Source of the DNA: Elusimicrobiaceae bacterium
GTDB taxonomy: Bacteria; Elusimicrobiota; Elusimicrobia; Elusimicrobiales; Elusimicrobiaceae
Assembly (NCBI GenBank): GCA_028700325.1
Contig: JAQVSV010000009.1
Coordinates: 1 to 51,635, forward strand
Direction of reading: 5' to 3'
Length of the DNA stretch: 51,635 nt
Shown: in pieces, positions 42,919 to 51,635 of the stretch
Numbering within the stretch: the first letter of the stretch is position 1
How the letters are laid out: each line of letters starts with the position of its first letter
The notes under the pieces: generated by a model
Seen by the model: only the letters and a program-made list of their open reading frames with translations
What the model was told of the DNA's origin: nothing
Database searches by the model: none
Position numbers and translations under genes: made by a program

Positions 42919-44264
42919 AATCTCACCGGCTGCAATTCCCGCCACGACGTTTGCGACATGGAAGCCGTGGAAGAACAGCCGGAATGGAAAATATCCGCGG
43001 ACGGGTCGAGATAAAAATTCACCCGCCCGCTCGCCACCAGCCCGCCCAGCGCGTAGAGCATTCCGTAAATCCCGGTCTGGCCGGTCATGGTCAGCTGCCC
43101 GGTCACATACAGCGCGCCCTTGAACACAGGACAGCTGTCGTCGCCGCCGCCCAGATGGTGATGCGCCACGCAGCCGTACCCGAACTTGAACGGCTCGACG
43201 GCGTGGTATCCGGCGTCGCCGGGATACTGGTGCCAGCATTCATTATCACCGCCGCCGGAACAGGTCAGGGTGGAAATATTGAGCTGGTTGGTGCCGCAGA
43301 AAGGCGCGCCTTTCATATATTCCTGATATGCCCGTGCCGGCGGCGTGACTGTGAAACCGCCGTAGCCGTCGGCGCAGGAACCCTGGCCCGAGATATGCAC
43401 CGGCCCCAGCGCGATAAGCACGCCCCGCAGATGCGACACGCCGGCGAGGCTGAATCCCTTTTCAAAAAACCAGACCGCGGAATCGTCGTTGGAAAGCAGA
43501 TTCGACAGCGTGACGTAATTCTGGTAATAATGCCCCTGATGCCGGGCGGAAGCCCGGTAGCTTTCAAAATCAATCGCGGGCATGTGCGGCACGAAATGCG
43601 GATTATAGGACCACCACTCCATTCTGTCGGTTCTGGGATGATGAGGATTGCTGCCGCGCCCGAAAATCGCGCCGCCGGCCACCTTGCGCGGGAAATACTT
43701 GTCCGCATTGCCCGACAGCCTGATATCCTGCTGGGCGGCTATCTTGCCCCATACTCCGATCGCGTTGCCGGAAAATTTTATCCAGTAGGAATTCACGACA
43801 GTATCAGTCCGTTCGGCCTGATTGGTGTAAAGCACTTCAATCGTGCGGTACTCCCTGCCGGAAGCGTCTCTGCCGGTTGAAACGACGCGCACTTCGCCGT
43901 AAGCCGCGGTGCTCGACAGGCCGACCCGGTAAGTTCCGGAATCCGCCATATCCGAGTAGCTGTAGTCGAATTTATAGCCGGCCGGCGCCACGCCGCTTTT
44001 CACTATAAGATCGTAGACGGTGGTGCTGTCGCGCAGCAACAGCAGCGCGCGGTTCGCGCCGGCTTCCGCCAGCGCATACGCCGTCTGGTTGCGCTGTTCT
44101 TTCTGGGAAGCGTTGCTGTCCTGCCGCGCCAGATAGACCAACGAAGGCACCAGCACCGAAAGCACCGCTATTATCAGTATCGCTATCAGCAGCGACACTC
44201 CCGCGTTATCCGCCGCCCGCCGTGAAACCCGCCCTGAACAGCCTGCCGTTTTTTTGTTATTCAT
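42915..44264 (-). CDS. PilX-like minor pilin with large C-terminal domain
   Basis: A 449-residue membrane-tethered protein. After a long basic leader comes AGVSLLIAILIIAVLSVLVPSLVYLA, a prepilin-like helix without the +5 Glu, as in PilX and GspK. DSNASQKEQRNQTAYALAEAGANRALLLLRD is the PilX-type spine. The large C-terminal part has cysteines (for example CGTNQLNISTLTCSGGGDNECWHQYPGD) and repeated His/Gly stretches (VAHHHLGGGDDSCP), so disulphides or metal binding are possible. It is the last gene of the minor-pilin operon. Function: probably pilus priming or tip assembly. Confidence 0.8.
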   Translation of the reverse strand: MNNKKTAGCSGRVSRRAADNAGVSLLIAILIIAVLSVLVPSLVYLARQDSNASQKEQRNQTAYALAEAGANRALLLLRDSTTVYDLIVKSGVAPAGYKFDYSYSDMADSGTYRVGLSSTAAYGEVRVVSTGRDASGREYRTIEVLYTNQAERTDTVVNSYWIKFSGNAIGVWGKIAAQQDIRLSGNADKYFPRKVAGGAIFGRGSNPHHPRTDRMEWWSYNPHFVPHMPAIDFESYRASARHQGHYYQNYVTLSNLLSNDDSAVWFFEKGFSLAGVSHLRGVLIALGPVHISGQGSCADGYGGFTVTPPARAYQEYMKGAPFCGTNQLNISTLTCSGGGDNECWHQYPGDAGYHAVEPFKFGYGCVAHHHLGGGDDSCPVFKGALYVTGQLTMTGQTGIYGMLYALGGLVASGRVNFYLDPSADIFHSGCSSTASMSQTSWRELQPVRF

Positions 44265-44748
44265 TCTGCACCCGTACCTTTTCAGCCCACATGTAAAGTT
44301 TTCTTTTGTGATTTGCCGATTCTTTCCTCACAGCGAACGAAACCGACAGATACCTGTCGTCATCCGTGCGCGGAAACGCGAACGCCGTAAACACCACGTC
44401 GCGCGTCATCACTCTGACCGGATCGGAAGTGGACGTGGAATACAGCACTCCGTCATCCAGATAATATGCGAGCGCGGAGCCGGACTGCTTCGTAAAAGTT
44501 ATCCGCGAATAGGGCGGTTCGCCGGCGGCGCTGTCAATTGTGACCGTCGCGGCTTTCGCCTGCCGCAGATTGCGGGTCATCAGATCCATCGCCACGCGCG
44601 ACTCGATCTGCAGCGACAGCTGGCTGCTGTTCTGGAGATAAAACTTCCGTATCTGAAGCAGAACGGCCGCCCCCATCAGCGCGATAAGCCCCATGATTAC
44701 GCTGGTTATTATAACTTCGGTTAAAGTGAACCCTTTTCTGTTTAACAT
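44257..44748 (-). CDS. Short prepilin (minor pilin, GspH/FimT-like size)
   Basis: A 163-residue prepilin with leader MLNRKG and mature FTLTEVIITSVIMGLIALMGAAVLL, with Glu at +5. The globular domain is small and ends basic. It overlaps the PilX-like gene by 8 bases. It probably forms part of the initiation complex. Confidence 0.88.
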   Translation of the reverse strand: MLNRKGFTLTEVIITSVIMGLIALMGAAVLLQIRKFYLQNSSQLSLQIESRVAMDLMTRNLRQAKAATVTIDSAAGEPPYSRITFTKQSGSALAYYLDDGVLYSTSTSDPVRVMTRDVVFTAFAFPRTDDDRYLSVSFAVRKESANHKRKLYMWAEKVRVQNE

Positions 44749-44751
44749 ACG

Positions 44752-47223
44752 CTAAAAATCAAAATCCGCCGTCACGGCCGCCGCTTCCGTCATCGTTACC
44801 GCCTGCGCGCGGCGCGCGCCGTTGCGGAAAGCGTAGACGTAATAGGTGATTTCGCTGTCGCTGCCGCGCACGGTAACGGAATAAGTCCCGTCCGGGCGGG
44901 TGGAATCTGCGTAATACACCGTGCCGCCGCCGCGCAGCGCGGCGTCATTGACCGGCGGGCCGGCCGCCAGGCTGACGGTGGAAATTACTATAAGCGCGCC
45001 GTCGGGAACGGCGGCTCCGCCTTCCCGCACGGTGCCTTTAATCGCGCACATGGTGTTGGATACGGTGAAAGTTGCCGTCCACACCGTGGCGCCCGCCGTG
45101 TAAACGTTAGCCGCCACGCTTTCGGGCGAAGCGGTTTCGCTGCTGTCAAGCTGCGGCTCAACGGCATAAGTGCCGGAAGACAGGTTCTGCATCGTGAAAT
45201 ACCCCGCCTGGTTGGTAAGCGCGTAACCGGATTCCAGCCCGTTGCTGACGGCGGTCACCGCCACGCCGGAAATAGGATCAACCCCGTTTGACGTAACCCG
45301 TCCGGCAATATGGCCCACTATGGAAATCGAGAAATCCACGTCCCCTGTGATCTGCCCTGTTGAAACCGTCACGCCCTGTGAAGACACCGTGGCATAATAG
45401 TCCTTATAACCGGCTACATCGGCGGCGTTGGCGATCACGGTGGCCAGACCCGCGGGCGCGGCAAGCAGATACCGGCCGGCTGAATCGGTTCTGGCGGCGT
45501 TCTCGCCGGCCGTTACGGTAATATCCTGCAACGGCGCCTCGTAAACATTGCACACCCGCCCGCTTATAAAACCGTTTTCGGTGGTGGAAACCAGCCGCAC
45601 CGAATACACCCCGCCATACGGCCACGCGGGGGCAGTAACGGCGTTGGGAATATATACCGTGGCATTGGCGGAAACCGTCACAGAAGAAACCGTGGCGAAA
45701 TACAAATCGCTCGAAATGGAAACCGTCCAGGTTCCTGTTGATACCGGCGTCAGCGAAAACGACGCCTTGGGATAGGCGCCGCTGACATAAGACACCTCCG
45801 CCTGCACCGCGGAAGACAGGCCGTCGTTGGCGGAAACCGCCGCTCCGTAGGCCGGCACGCCCGCGAGCGCGGCCTGGATATCCGCGGAATTTTTCACAGC
45901 GTAATTCATGGAATGCGAGGCATAAAAATTCAGGCTGTTATTATCCGTGTCGTATGCGCGGCCGCTTGTCGTGTTGAGCGAGCCGGGATAGGTCAGCCGG
46001 ACCAGCTGTTCCCTATCGCCCAGCCCGCCTGAAACGGTAACCGCGGTTCCCTCGGTAAGCGCCGACGGAGCCGAACTGTTGTGCGAACTGGTGCGCCACG
46101 CGACACGGTCGTAATAACCCGACGAAGCCGGATTCCTTATGCCGATTCCGCCGGTCGTGTTTTTAGCGATCAGGTCGGAATTGCTGTACACGGCGTCGGC
46201 GCTTACGCCGTAATAACCATACTGCACGGTGCTGGCGTTTGAAATAAGATAATAGCCCTGCGCGGGCAGAATGTTTGTCCGGTAGGTCAGGGAAACTTCG
46301 GCCAGCGAAGTGGAATTGGATTTCTGATACAGCAGCCGGAGCGTATCCGCGTTTATTGTCATCGGCGCCGTGGTGGGGTTATACAGTTCCACCACTTCCG
46401 TATTGTTTGACGTGCCGGCCATCACCATGCTGATTACGGGGCCGGACGCGAGCCACACATCGCCCTTGACAGTGCCGAACGACATGGCGGCCAGGTTAAA
46501 GTTCTGCGTGGTTGTCTGGTCCTGCGAAAGCGTGATAACCGGAGAGTACTGGCTGTAATAGCCGTCCCGGCCGGCTTTCAATGTATAAAATCCTTCCGTG
46601 GCCTTGAGCTGGTAAAACCCCAGCGCATTGCTGAAAGCGTATAAATCCGGATTCTGCGCCACTTCCACCCGCACGCCCGATAACGGCCAGATATTGCCGG
46701 TGGTTACAAAACCGCTGACGGTGGAATCCGCCGCGGCCACATCCGAATTCGCATAAAGGCCGGAAAGCGAATACTTATGCCATTTATTGTTCTCCTGCCA
46801 CACTATATAAACGGTAATGCGCTTGGCGCCGGTATCAGCTTCGGCATAGGAAACCGAACTGAGCGCAACTCCGGTGTCCCGCACTTTTTCCACATAAACG
46901 CGTCGGGAATAACCGACTCCGCCGGATGCGATCGTTTCCGGCGGATAAACCGCAATATCATAACTGAACCCGCCCAAGCCGCTTTCCTGCGCCTGCGCGG
47001 CCGCCGTTGTAACCGCCAGCCGCGAATAGGGAAGCTGTTTGAGAGCTTCCATCTTCTGCACCGCCAGCGGCACCACCGAAAGCGACTGCATTTTGGAATG
47101 CCGTATGGCGCGCGCGATCGTGCTGAAGGACGACAGAAACACCAGTCCCGCCACCACCAGCAGCGAGCCGGCTATCATAAGCTCTACAAGAGTAACGCCT
47201 TTTCTGTTCAACCCGGTCTTCAT
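44752..47223 (-). CDS. Giant prepilin with lamin-tail-like and carboxypeptidase-regulatory-like domains
   Basis: An 823-residue prepilin. Leader MKTGLNRKG, then VTLVELMIAGSLLVVAGLVFL with Glu at +5. Residues 168-243 form a carboxypeptidase-regulatory-like (Ig-type) domain (GFVTTGNIWPLSGVRVEV, GFYTLKAGRDGYY). Residues about 262-435 resemble a lamin-tail domain: VVELYNPTTAPMTI, ILPAQGYYLISNAS and the closing GRAYDTDNNSLNF are characteristic. The C-terminal 270 residues contain three more regulatory-like repeats (ISGRVCNVYEAPLQDITV, IAGRVTSNGVDPISGVAV, IKGTVREGGAAVPDGAL). It is far larger than a usual minor pilin and looks like a stalk- or tip-type adhesin. Start is the ATG at 47223, just before the leader; only a weak ribosome-binding site is seen. 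Confidence 0.85.
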   Translation of the reverse strand: MKTGLNRKGVTLVELMIAGSLLVVAGLVFLSSFSTIARAIRHSKMQSLSVVPLAVQKMEALKQLPYSRLAVTTAAAQAQESGLGGFSYDIAVYPPETIASGGVGYSRRVYVEKVRDTGVALSSVSYAEADTGAKRITVYIVWQENNKWHKYSLSGLYANSDVAAADSTVSGFVTTGNIWPLSGVRVEVAQNPDLYAFSNALGFYQLKATEGFYTLKAGRDGYYSQYSPVITLSQDQTTTQNFNLAAMSFGTVKGDVWLASGPVISMVMAGTSNNTEVVELYNPTTAPMTINADTLRLLYQKSNSTSLAEVSLTYRTNILPAQGYYLISNASTVQYGYYGVSADAVYSNSDLIAKNTTGGIGIRNPASSGYYDRVAWRTSSHNSSAPSALTEGTAVTVSGGLGDREQLVRLTYPGSLNTTSGRAYDTDNNSLNFYASHSMNYAVKNSADIQAALAGVPAYGAAVSANDGLSSAVQAEVSYVSGAYPKASFSLTPVSTGTWTVSISSDLYFATVSSVTVSANATVYIPNAVTAPAWPYGGVYSVRLVSTTENGFISGRVCNVYEAPLQDITVTAGENAARTDSAGRYLLAAPAGLATVIANAADVAGYKDYYATVSSQGVTVSTGQITGDVDFSISIVGHIAGRVTSNGVDPISGVAVTAVSNGLESGYALTNQAGYFTMQNLSSGTYAVEPQLDSSETASPESVAANVYTAGATVWTATFTVSNTMCAIKGTVREGGAAVPDGALIVISTVSLAAGPPVNDAALRGGGTVYYADSTRPDGTYSVTVRGSDSEITYYVYAFRNGARRAQAVTMTEAAAVTADFDF

Positions 47224-47242
47224 TATATTCAAACGCCGCCCG

Positions 47243-48307
47243 TCACCAGATGTCACGGGAACTGGAGATGACTGACATATCGTTAAACACAAGATTGTTA
47301 CGTTCGCCCTGCGCCACCGCCACGCTCCGCACCAGCACCTGCCGCCCGTTCGCGCCGCCGATTATGCCCACCTCCAGCCCGCCCGGGAAACTGCCGCCGG
47401 CCGTGGCGTAAGCGGGCACGGTGGTTTTCGGGGCGGTCCAGACGCCTGTGTTTGGCGCCACTCCGTAACTGTAGCTCCGGCCCATTATGCCCGTAAGCGC
47501 CTGCGTAAGATTTTTGCTTTTGGCTATGGCGATCTTGTGGCTTGGCACACTGGTCAGCGTGCCGGCGGCGTTTATGGAGGAGAACGCAAGCGTGTAGTCC
47601 TGCGTGTCGCTCAGCAGACAGGTGTTTATGCCGGCCGCCAGCAGATTGGCATTCAGCTTTTTGCGGTTTGTGGAGCTCGTAAGAGCGGTCAGCTGCTTGC
47701 AATCGGCATACAGGCCGCTTTCCAGCTCGACCAGATTATAAGCCTGCACTCCGTTTACCGTTTGCGCGCCGTCCGCCGTAAGGTAATACTGGACAAGTTT
47801 GTAGGTATCCACCCGCCAGGTGCTGCTGCCGGACAGCGCGATATCCTGCGAACCGTAAAGATACGCGAAAAACAGCCGGTTGCCGAAAGAAGCCGCCTTG
47901 AACGAGGCGGCGGCGCTGGAGAAAGAACCTTGTTCCTCTATTGAAGCGAGCTTGCTGCCCGTCAGCACGGCCGGCGCGCCGGCCATGTTAAAGCGCGCGA
48001 GCAGTCCTGTGCCCAAAACGTCATTTTCGAACAGGCGTTTGGAACGGCCCAGCCGCAAATAAATCCTGTTAAGCGAGTTCTGGTTCATCTGCTTCATCGT
48101 GCTGGCGGCTTCAAAGTTGGTAAAACCTTTGCTGGTGGACAGGATCAGAACCGCAAGCACCGGCACAACGATAAGGGCGATGGTGGAGGTGACTATCACC
48201 TCCAGCAGCGTATGGCCTGCCGCCCGGCGGCGCGGGCCGCCTGCGCCTGCCGCGGAACCGCAATGGTTTTTAATCGCGCAGGTAAACATTGACTTGGTCA
48301 TAGGCAT
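47243..48307 (-). CDS. PilW-like prepilin
   Basis: A prepilin of up to 354 residues. The leader is long and ends RRRAAG, followed by HTLLEVIVTSTIALIVVPVLAVLIL with Glu at +5. The first mature residue is His rather than the usual Phe or Leu. The globular domain is about 270 residues with few cysteines. Three ATGs (48307, 48301, 48289) lie within the end of the upstream gene, overlapping it by 20 to 38 bases; which is used is unclear. It is part of the minor-pilin operon. Confidence 0.82.
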   Translation of the reverse strand: MPMTKSMFTCAIKNHCGSAAGAGGPRRRAAGHTLLEVIVTSTIALIVVPVLAVLILSTSKGFTNFEAASTMKQMNQNSLNRIYLRLGRSKRLFENDVLGTGLLARFNMAGAPAVLTGSKLASIEEQGSFSSAAASFKAASFGNRLFFAYLYGSQDIALSGSSTWRVDTYKLVQYYLTADGAQTVNGVQAYNLVELESGLYADCKQLTALTSSTNRKKLNANLLAAGINTCLLSDTQDYTLAFSSINAAGTLTSVPSHKIAIAKSKNLTQALTGIMGRSYSYGVAPNTGVWTAPKTTVPAYATAGGSFPGGLEVGIIGGANGRQVLVRSVAVAQGERNNLVFNDMSVISSSRDIW

Positions 48308-51300
48308 AGTGCAACGGAATCGCGGAACGGAACGCCTCCACTCTCAGAACATAGGACCCTTTGGGCAGCCCGCCCACGTCCCAGTCAAAGGAAGTGCCGC
48401 TCTGGGCGTAAGCGCCGCTGTAAACTCCGGCGAGAGCGGAAGCCCCGTCCAGGCAGTATTTCCAGGTGTTGCCGTTGTCGGCGGAATATTTGGCAATATA
48501 GACAAGAGCGGTGCTTTCCGAATATCCCGAACTGTAGTCGGAGGTGTACGGCTCGCCGTTCCAGCGCAGCCACGACGCGCTCCATTGCATGGGCACGGCG
48601 GTCACGCCGTTAAACTCGTCGGTTACCGCCGGAGAACTGATCACGACCCTGGGCAGCTGGGCGATATGCGCGCTGCCGGTGTAGAGGCCCGCGTCAAGGA
48701 AAGTGTAAAGCAGAGAAAGCAGCGCGTAACTGCTCAGTTGCGTGCTGCCAAAACTCGCCTGCGTGGTCAAACCCGACACGGTCACAAACGCCGCGCTCGA
48801 AGCGTAAGCCATCTGCACGATGCCGCTCGCCGTGTACGATGTGCTGTAATCGGAGGTGTAATAGATGCGGCTCGCGCTGGCCGCCGCGGGCACAGACAGG
48901 GTGGACCGGATCATCGAATACGTCGTATCCAACCAGGCCGGCGGATAACTGCTCCCGTAGTTTATTGTATAGGGACGCAGCGAAGCCACCACCGTGGCCA
49001 GCGGAAAGTTGAAAACCGCCGCGGCATCCAGTCCCACATCCGAAATCGTGCCTGACGAAGTTACCGAAATATGCATGAATGGCCCGTTTTTGCTGGACGG
49101 CTTGCCGTTGAAAAAAGCGGCGCAGCCATATCCGCCCGTCCGGTTGGTGCTGCCGTGCGGCAGAAAAACGCTCTTTGAAGCGCGGTAATAGTTGCCGATC
49201 CCGGTGGACAGGTTGCCGCTCGACACCCAGGCCGCATAAGCCGCATCAGGATACAGCTCGCCCAGCCACGGCTTGGAATACCAACTGCCCGAAGTGTTGG
49301 CCACCAGCCGGTTCGAAGTCAGCCCGGAAGCGGCGTTATAATTGAGTATTTCATCCACATAGACTGAACTGGTCTCGCCGCTGGCGCTCCACGGGGTTTT
49401 CTTGAATTTCAGCGCGTTGGCCAGCGGCGCCATATCGCTGCCGAATTCGCCGCCCAGCCCGTAATAGTAATAACTGAACCCGGTGATGGCCGACCACACG
49501 GCCTGCGAATTAATCAGCCCTTCCCGGTAGAGCTGAAACGCGCGGTCAACGTCAATATCGTTATCGTCGTCACCCCAGCCGGAGCGGGTTTTGGTGAAAC
49601 CGGGCCAATAGCTGGAAGAAACCGACGCGAAATTCCAGTTATAGCGGTGATCCGCCACAACATCCTTGTAAGGGCAGTGACGCGGATCGCCCAGCAGCTG
49701 GTACTTTTCCGTGACAGGCAATGCGACTCCGTGCCAGACGTAGGTTTTTGAAATGTTGTCCGGCTTGTTCGAGCCGATCCCCACCGTCAGGTCGTCGCCT
49801 ATGCGCGTTTCCACGGTCAGCGCGCGGGCCGGCAGAGCCGCGCCGTTAAGCGTAATCACCCAGCGCGCGGTGTTTTTCGGCATGGAATTGGAGGTGTTGG
49901 TCAGATTGCGCGAAAAATCCACCGTCGAGGCGGTGGACACCGGACAGGGCACATATTCCATGCCGTACAGCCTCATGCTGTCAGGCAGGCCCTGCACGTT
50001 CGCGCCGGAAACCGTATGCGATGAATGGCGCACCGGAGTGCTGTAAAGCGTTATCAGGGTGCAATCGGAAGTCGGATGTGTAAGCAGGTAACGCCCGTCC
50101 CCGGAAACGCGCGTCGCGGAAGTATAGGCGGAAGTGGCGTTGCCGTCTATGGAAACCGCCGTGACATCCGACTCGCTTAAAGCGACGTCGGGCAGGCGTA
50201 TCGTTATGGACGGCAGCACCGCCGAAGATGAAACCCGGGCCGGTTCCGTCACATACGGATAAACCCGCAAAACCACATCCTCCGCGGCGTTGTAGCGGAT
50301 CTGCTCCGGGTGAGTCACCACCCGGTAATAGGGATAATCCGCCGGATCTTTCGCGGCGTCGGAATAATTGCGCATCGGCGGAACCGGCAGCAGTTCGCCA
50401 TGCAGATTGATCAGCACCGCATTTTTATACGGCGCGGAAGCGCTGTTCAGTTTTTCCAGCAGCATGCGCAGGCTTGGCTCCGGCGCGGAGCTGCCAGCCG
50501 ACCCGGCGGCCGCGACAAGCCCGTTATAAATAGCCTCCTCCTCCGGGTAACGCATGGCGTGATTGTACTGGTCACACACCGAATAGGTGGAGGAATTGGC
50601 GAGCGCGCCGTCGGCGTTAAGCCGCTCGTTTATGAAATCGGAGGAATAATAGGTGTAATCGCTGTCATACTGGTCGGGGATAAGGCCGGGATAGAAATAC
50701 ACATACGGCATGGCGGCCGCGTCGGACCGGGTTTCCTCGTTAATGTAAGGCGTATAATACGGATCGCGCCCGTATGAAAGCCTTGTAACCCAGTGCGTGC
50801 GCACTTCAAACCCGGGATTGCGCGACTGTATATCCTGCAGCACGCTTTCATACGCGCTGCGGATCGAGCTCATGGACGACCACCAGCCGGGCACATTGCC
50901 TATCGCCACAAGAAACACGTCAATCACCTGTGTGGGCACAAAATCGCCCTTTATGGTTTTGAGAACCGTCATCGTTTCCGCGAGTTTCACTTCCGGCGAG
51001 CCGGGATTGGAAACCGAATTCTTGTACACCCGCACAAACACCTTGCGGGAGTAGGCCTCCTCAGGCATTTTAAGCACGTTTATCCTGCGGATATATTTCC
51101 AGGCGTTGTTTTTTCTTACGTTGCCGCTGAGCGGATTGGCCGGATCGGACACGCTGCGGTCAGTGGTCAGTATGGAAGAATAGGAGGTGCCGTTATCGTA
51201 ATCGTCCAGCACGGCCACGTCGTTATCCTCCGACCCGGCCACCAGCGAACGCAGCTCCTCCAGCATCTGCATGGCTTTCTGGTTGGCGAACGCGTACTCG

Positions 51301-51422
51301 TTCTGCTCGCCGCTTTTATGGCTGAGCAGATACTGCACATTGAGCAGACCAACCACCACCAGCCCCATAATAAGGGTGGCCAGCATTATCTCGATGAGCG
51401 TCAGCCCGCGTTTCCCGGTCAT
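48270..51422 (-). CDS. Giant (1050-residue) prepilin
   Basis: A 1050-residue prepilin. Leader MTGKRG, then LTLIEIMLATLIMGLVVVGLLNV with Glu at +5. The large external part has no family I can name. It is rich in Ser, Thr and Tyr and contains many paired aromatic stretches. The C-terminus (VISSPAVTDEFNGVTAVPMQW to GSYVLRVEAF) resembles a fibronectin-type III or Ig strand order. Cysteines are few. It is probably exposed at the pilus tip. GAGG precedes the ATG at 51422 at the right distance; a longer frame upstream is not supported. It follows the truncated gene at the window edge by 7 bases. Confidence 0.82.
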   Translation of the reverse strand: MTGKRGLTLIEIMLATLIMGLVVVGLLNVQYLLSHKSGEQNEYAFANQKAMQMLEELRSLVAGSEDNDVAVLDDYDNGTSYSSILTTDRSVSDPANPLSGNVRKNNAWKYIRRINVLKMPEEAYSRKVFVRVYKNSVSNPGSPEVKLAETMTVLKTIKGDFVPTQVIDVFLVAIGNVPGWWSSMSSIRSAYESVLQDIQSRNPGFEVRTHWVTRLSYGRDPYYTPYINEETRSDAAAMPYVYFYPGLIPDQYDSDYTYYSSDFINERLNADGALANSSTYSVCDQYNHAMRYPEEEAIYNGLVAAAGSAGSSAPEPSLRMLLEKLNSASAPYKNAVLINLHGELLPVPPMRNYSDAAKDPADYPYYRVVTHPEQIRYNAAEDVVLRVYPYVTEPARVSSSAVLPSITIRLPDVALSESDVTAVSIDGNATSAYTSATRVSGDGRYLLTHPTSDCTLITLYSTPVRHSSHTVSGANVQGLPDSMRLYGMEYVPCPVSTASTVDFSRNLTNTSNSMPKNTARWVITLNGAALPARALTVETRIGDDLTVGIGSNKPDNISKTYVWHGVALPVTEKYQLLGDPRHCPYKDVVADHRYNWNFASVSSSYWPGFTKTRSGWGDDDNDIDVDRAFQLYREGLINSQAVWSAITGFSYYYYGLGGEFGSDMAPLANALKFKKTPWSASGETSSVYVDEILNYNAASGLTSNRLVANTSGSWYSKPWLGELYPDAAYAAWVSSGNLSTGIGNYYRASKSVFLPHGSTNRTGGYGCAAFFNGKPSSKNGPFMHISVTSSGTISDVGLDAAAVFNFPLATVVASLRPYTINYGSSYPPAWLDTTYSMIRSTLSVPAAASASRIYYTSDYSTSYTASGIVQMAYASSAAFVTVSGLTTQASFGSTQLSSYALLSLLYTFLDAGLYTGSAHIAQLPRVVISSPAVTDEFNGVTAVPMQWSASWLRWNGEPYTSDYSSGYSESTALVYIAKYSADNGNTWKYCLDGASALAGVYSGAYAQSGTSFDWDVGGLPKGSYVLRVEAFRSAIPLHYAYDQVNVYLRD

Positions 51423-51429
51423 AATCGCC

Positions 51430-51635
51430 TCAGTTCTCCAAAGCCGGCACGCCGATAAACACATGCAGGGTGGACTTGTTTTCCCGGTACTGGCAGATCT
51501 GCTGTTTCACGGAATTAAGCACCGAAGGATCATACCGCAGCTCGGCCACGTCAGTCGCTCCGGAGCGCGACAGCGAAAGCCCGCCGTACCCGACAAAACT
51601 GCCGGTTATCAGCGCCGGATCCTGAATTGTTGACA
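51430..51635 (-). CDS. 3' end of an upstream pilus-operon gene (partial)
   Basis: An open frame runs to the right edge of the window with no start inside it, encoding about 68 residues. The end reads YRENKSTLHVFIGVPALEN. I do not recognise it. Its stop lies 7 bases before the giant prepilin start, so it is in the same operon and is probably another pilus or envelope protein. The gene begins outside the window. Confidence 0.65.
   Translation of the reverse strand, partial: STIQDPALITGSFVGYGGLSLSRSGATDVAELRYDPSVLNSVKQQICQYRENKSTLHVFIGVPALEN

Overview
The window looks like a high-GC, Gram-negative-type bacterial chromosome. Signal-peptide proteins, type IV pilus genes, an ftsQ-ftsA-ftsZ cluster and hydrogenase maturation genes are all present. 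Three things together suggest a member of the Elusimicrobiota: tandem TMTC-like membrane glycosyltransferases with TPR tails, two clostripain-type peptidases, and a large operon of oversized prepilin-like proteins. That assignment is an inference from gene content and was not tested by a search.

Layout. 1-6860 is an export and degradation region. A minus-strand operon encodes a C11 peptidase, a secreted HEXXH protein and a small secreted protein. An ApbE flavinyltransferase lies upstream of it, and a second C11 peptidase sits on the plus strand with its own terminator. 7101-12072 holds a NagZ-like glycosidase, a nucC-type nucleoside transporter coupled to a DedA protein (nupC-dedA), and a DUF362 ferredoxin-like protein. 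12226-12597 carries tRNA-Glu with its promoter, a leader hairpin, and a 53-bp duplication of its 3' end plus terminator. 12638-15604 is a histidine kinase, response regulator and periplasmic parvulin operon. 15751-21583 holds a classical type IV pilin and three tandem TMTC-like proteins, two of which share an almost identical 308-bp tract. tRNA-Lys lies immediately upstream, and its terminator stem contains the ribosome-binding site of the first glycosyltransferase gene.

21901-29679 reads as one plus-strand transcription unit running from a TTGAAA-17-TATAAT promoter to a strong hairpin terminator: ftsQ, ftsA, ftsZ, pilT, a deoxynucleoside kinase, cmk, plsC and rpsA. 30042-37403 is a minus-strand, translationally coupled operon of complex-I/Mrp-like membrane subunits. 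It has three antiporter-like proteins plus NuoJ-like and NuoK-like proteins, and ends in an LTA-synthase/sulfatase-like enzyme. No catalytic hydrogenase or quinone-module subunit is present in the window. Divergently transcribed from overlapping promoters is an MBL-fold hydrolase followed by hypC, hypD, hypE and hypF. Their shared control region supports (but does not prove) that the membrane arm works with a [NiFe] hydrogenase encoded elsewhere.

42915-51635 is a minus-strand operon of minor-pilin-like proteins: an unknown protein cut by the window edge, a 1050-residue prepilin, a PilW-like prepilin, an 823-residue prepilin carrying a lamin-tail-like domain and several carboxypeptidase-regulatory-like domains, a short prepilin and a PilX-like protein. 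These could form the priming or tip complex of a type IV pilus powered by PilT and built from the pilin at 15751-16191. This operon, with the pilin and the TMTC-like genes, is the best candidate for an under-described surface system here.
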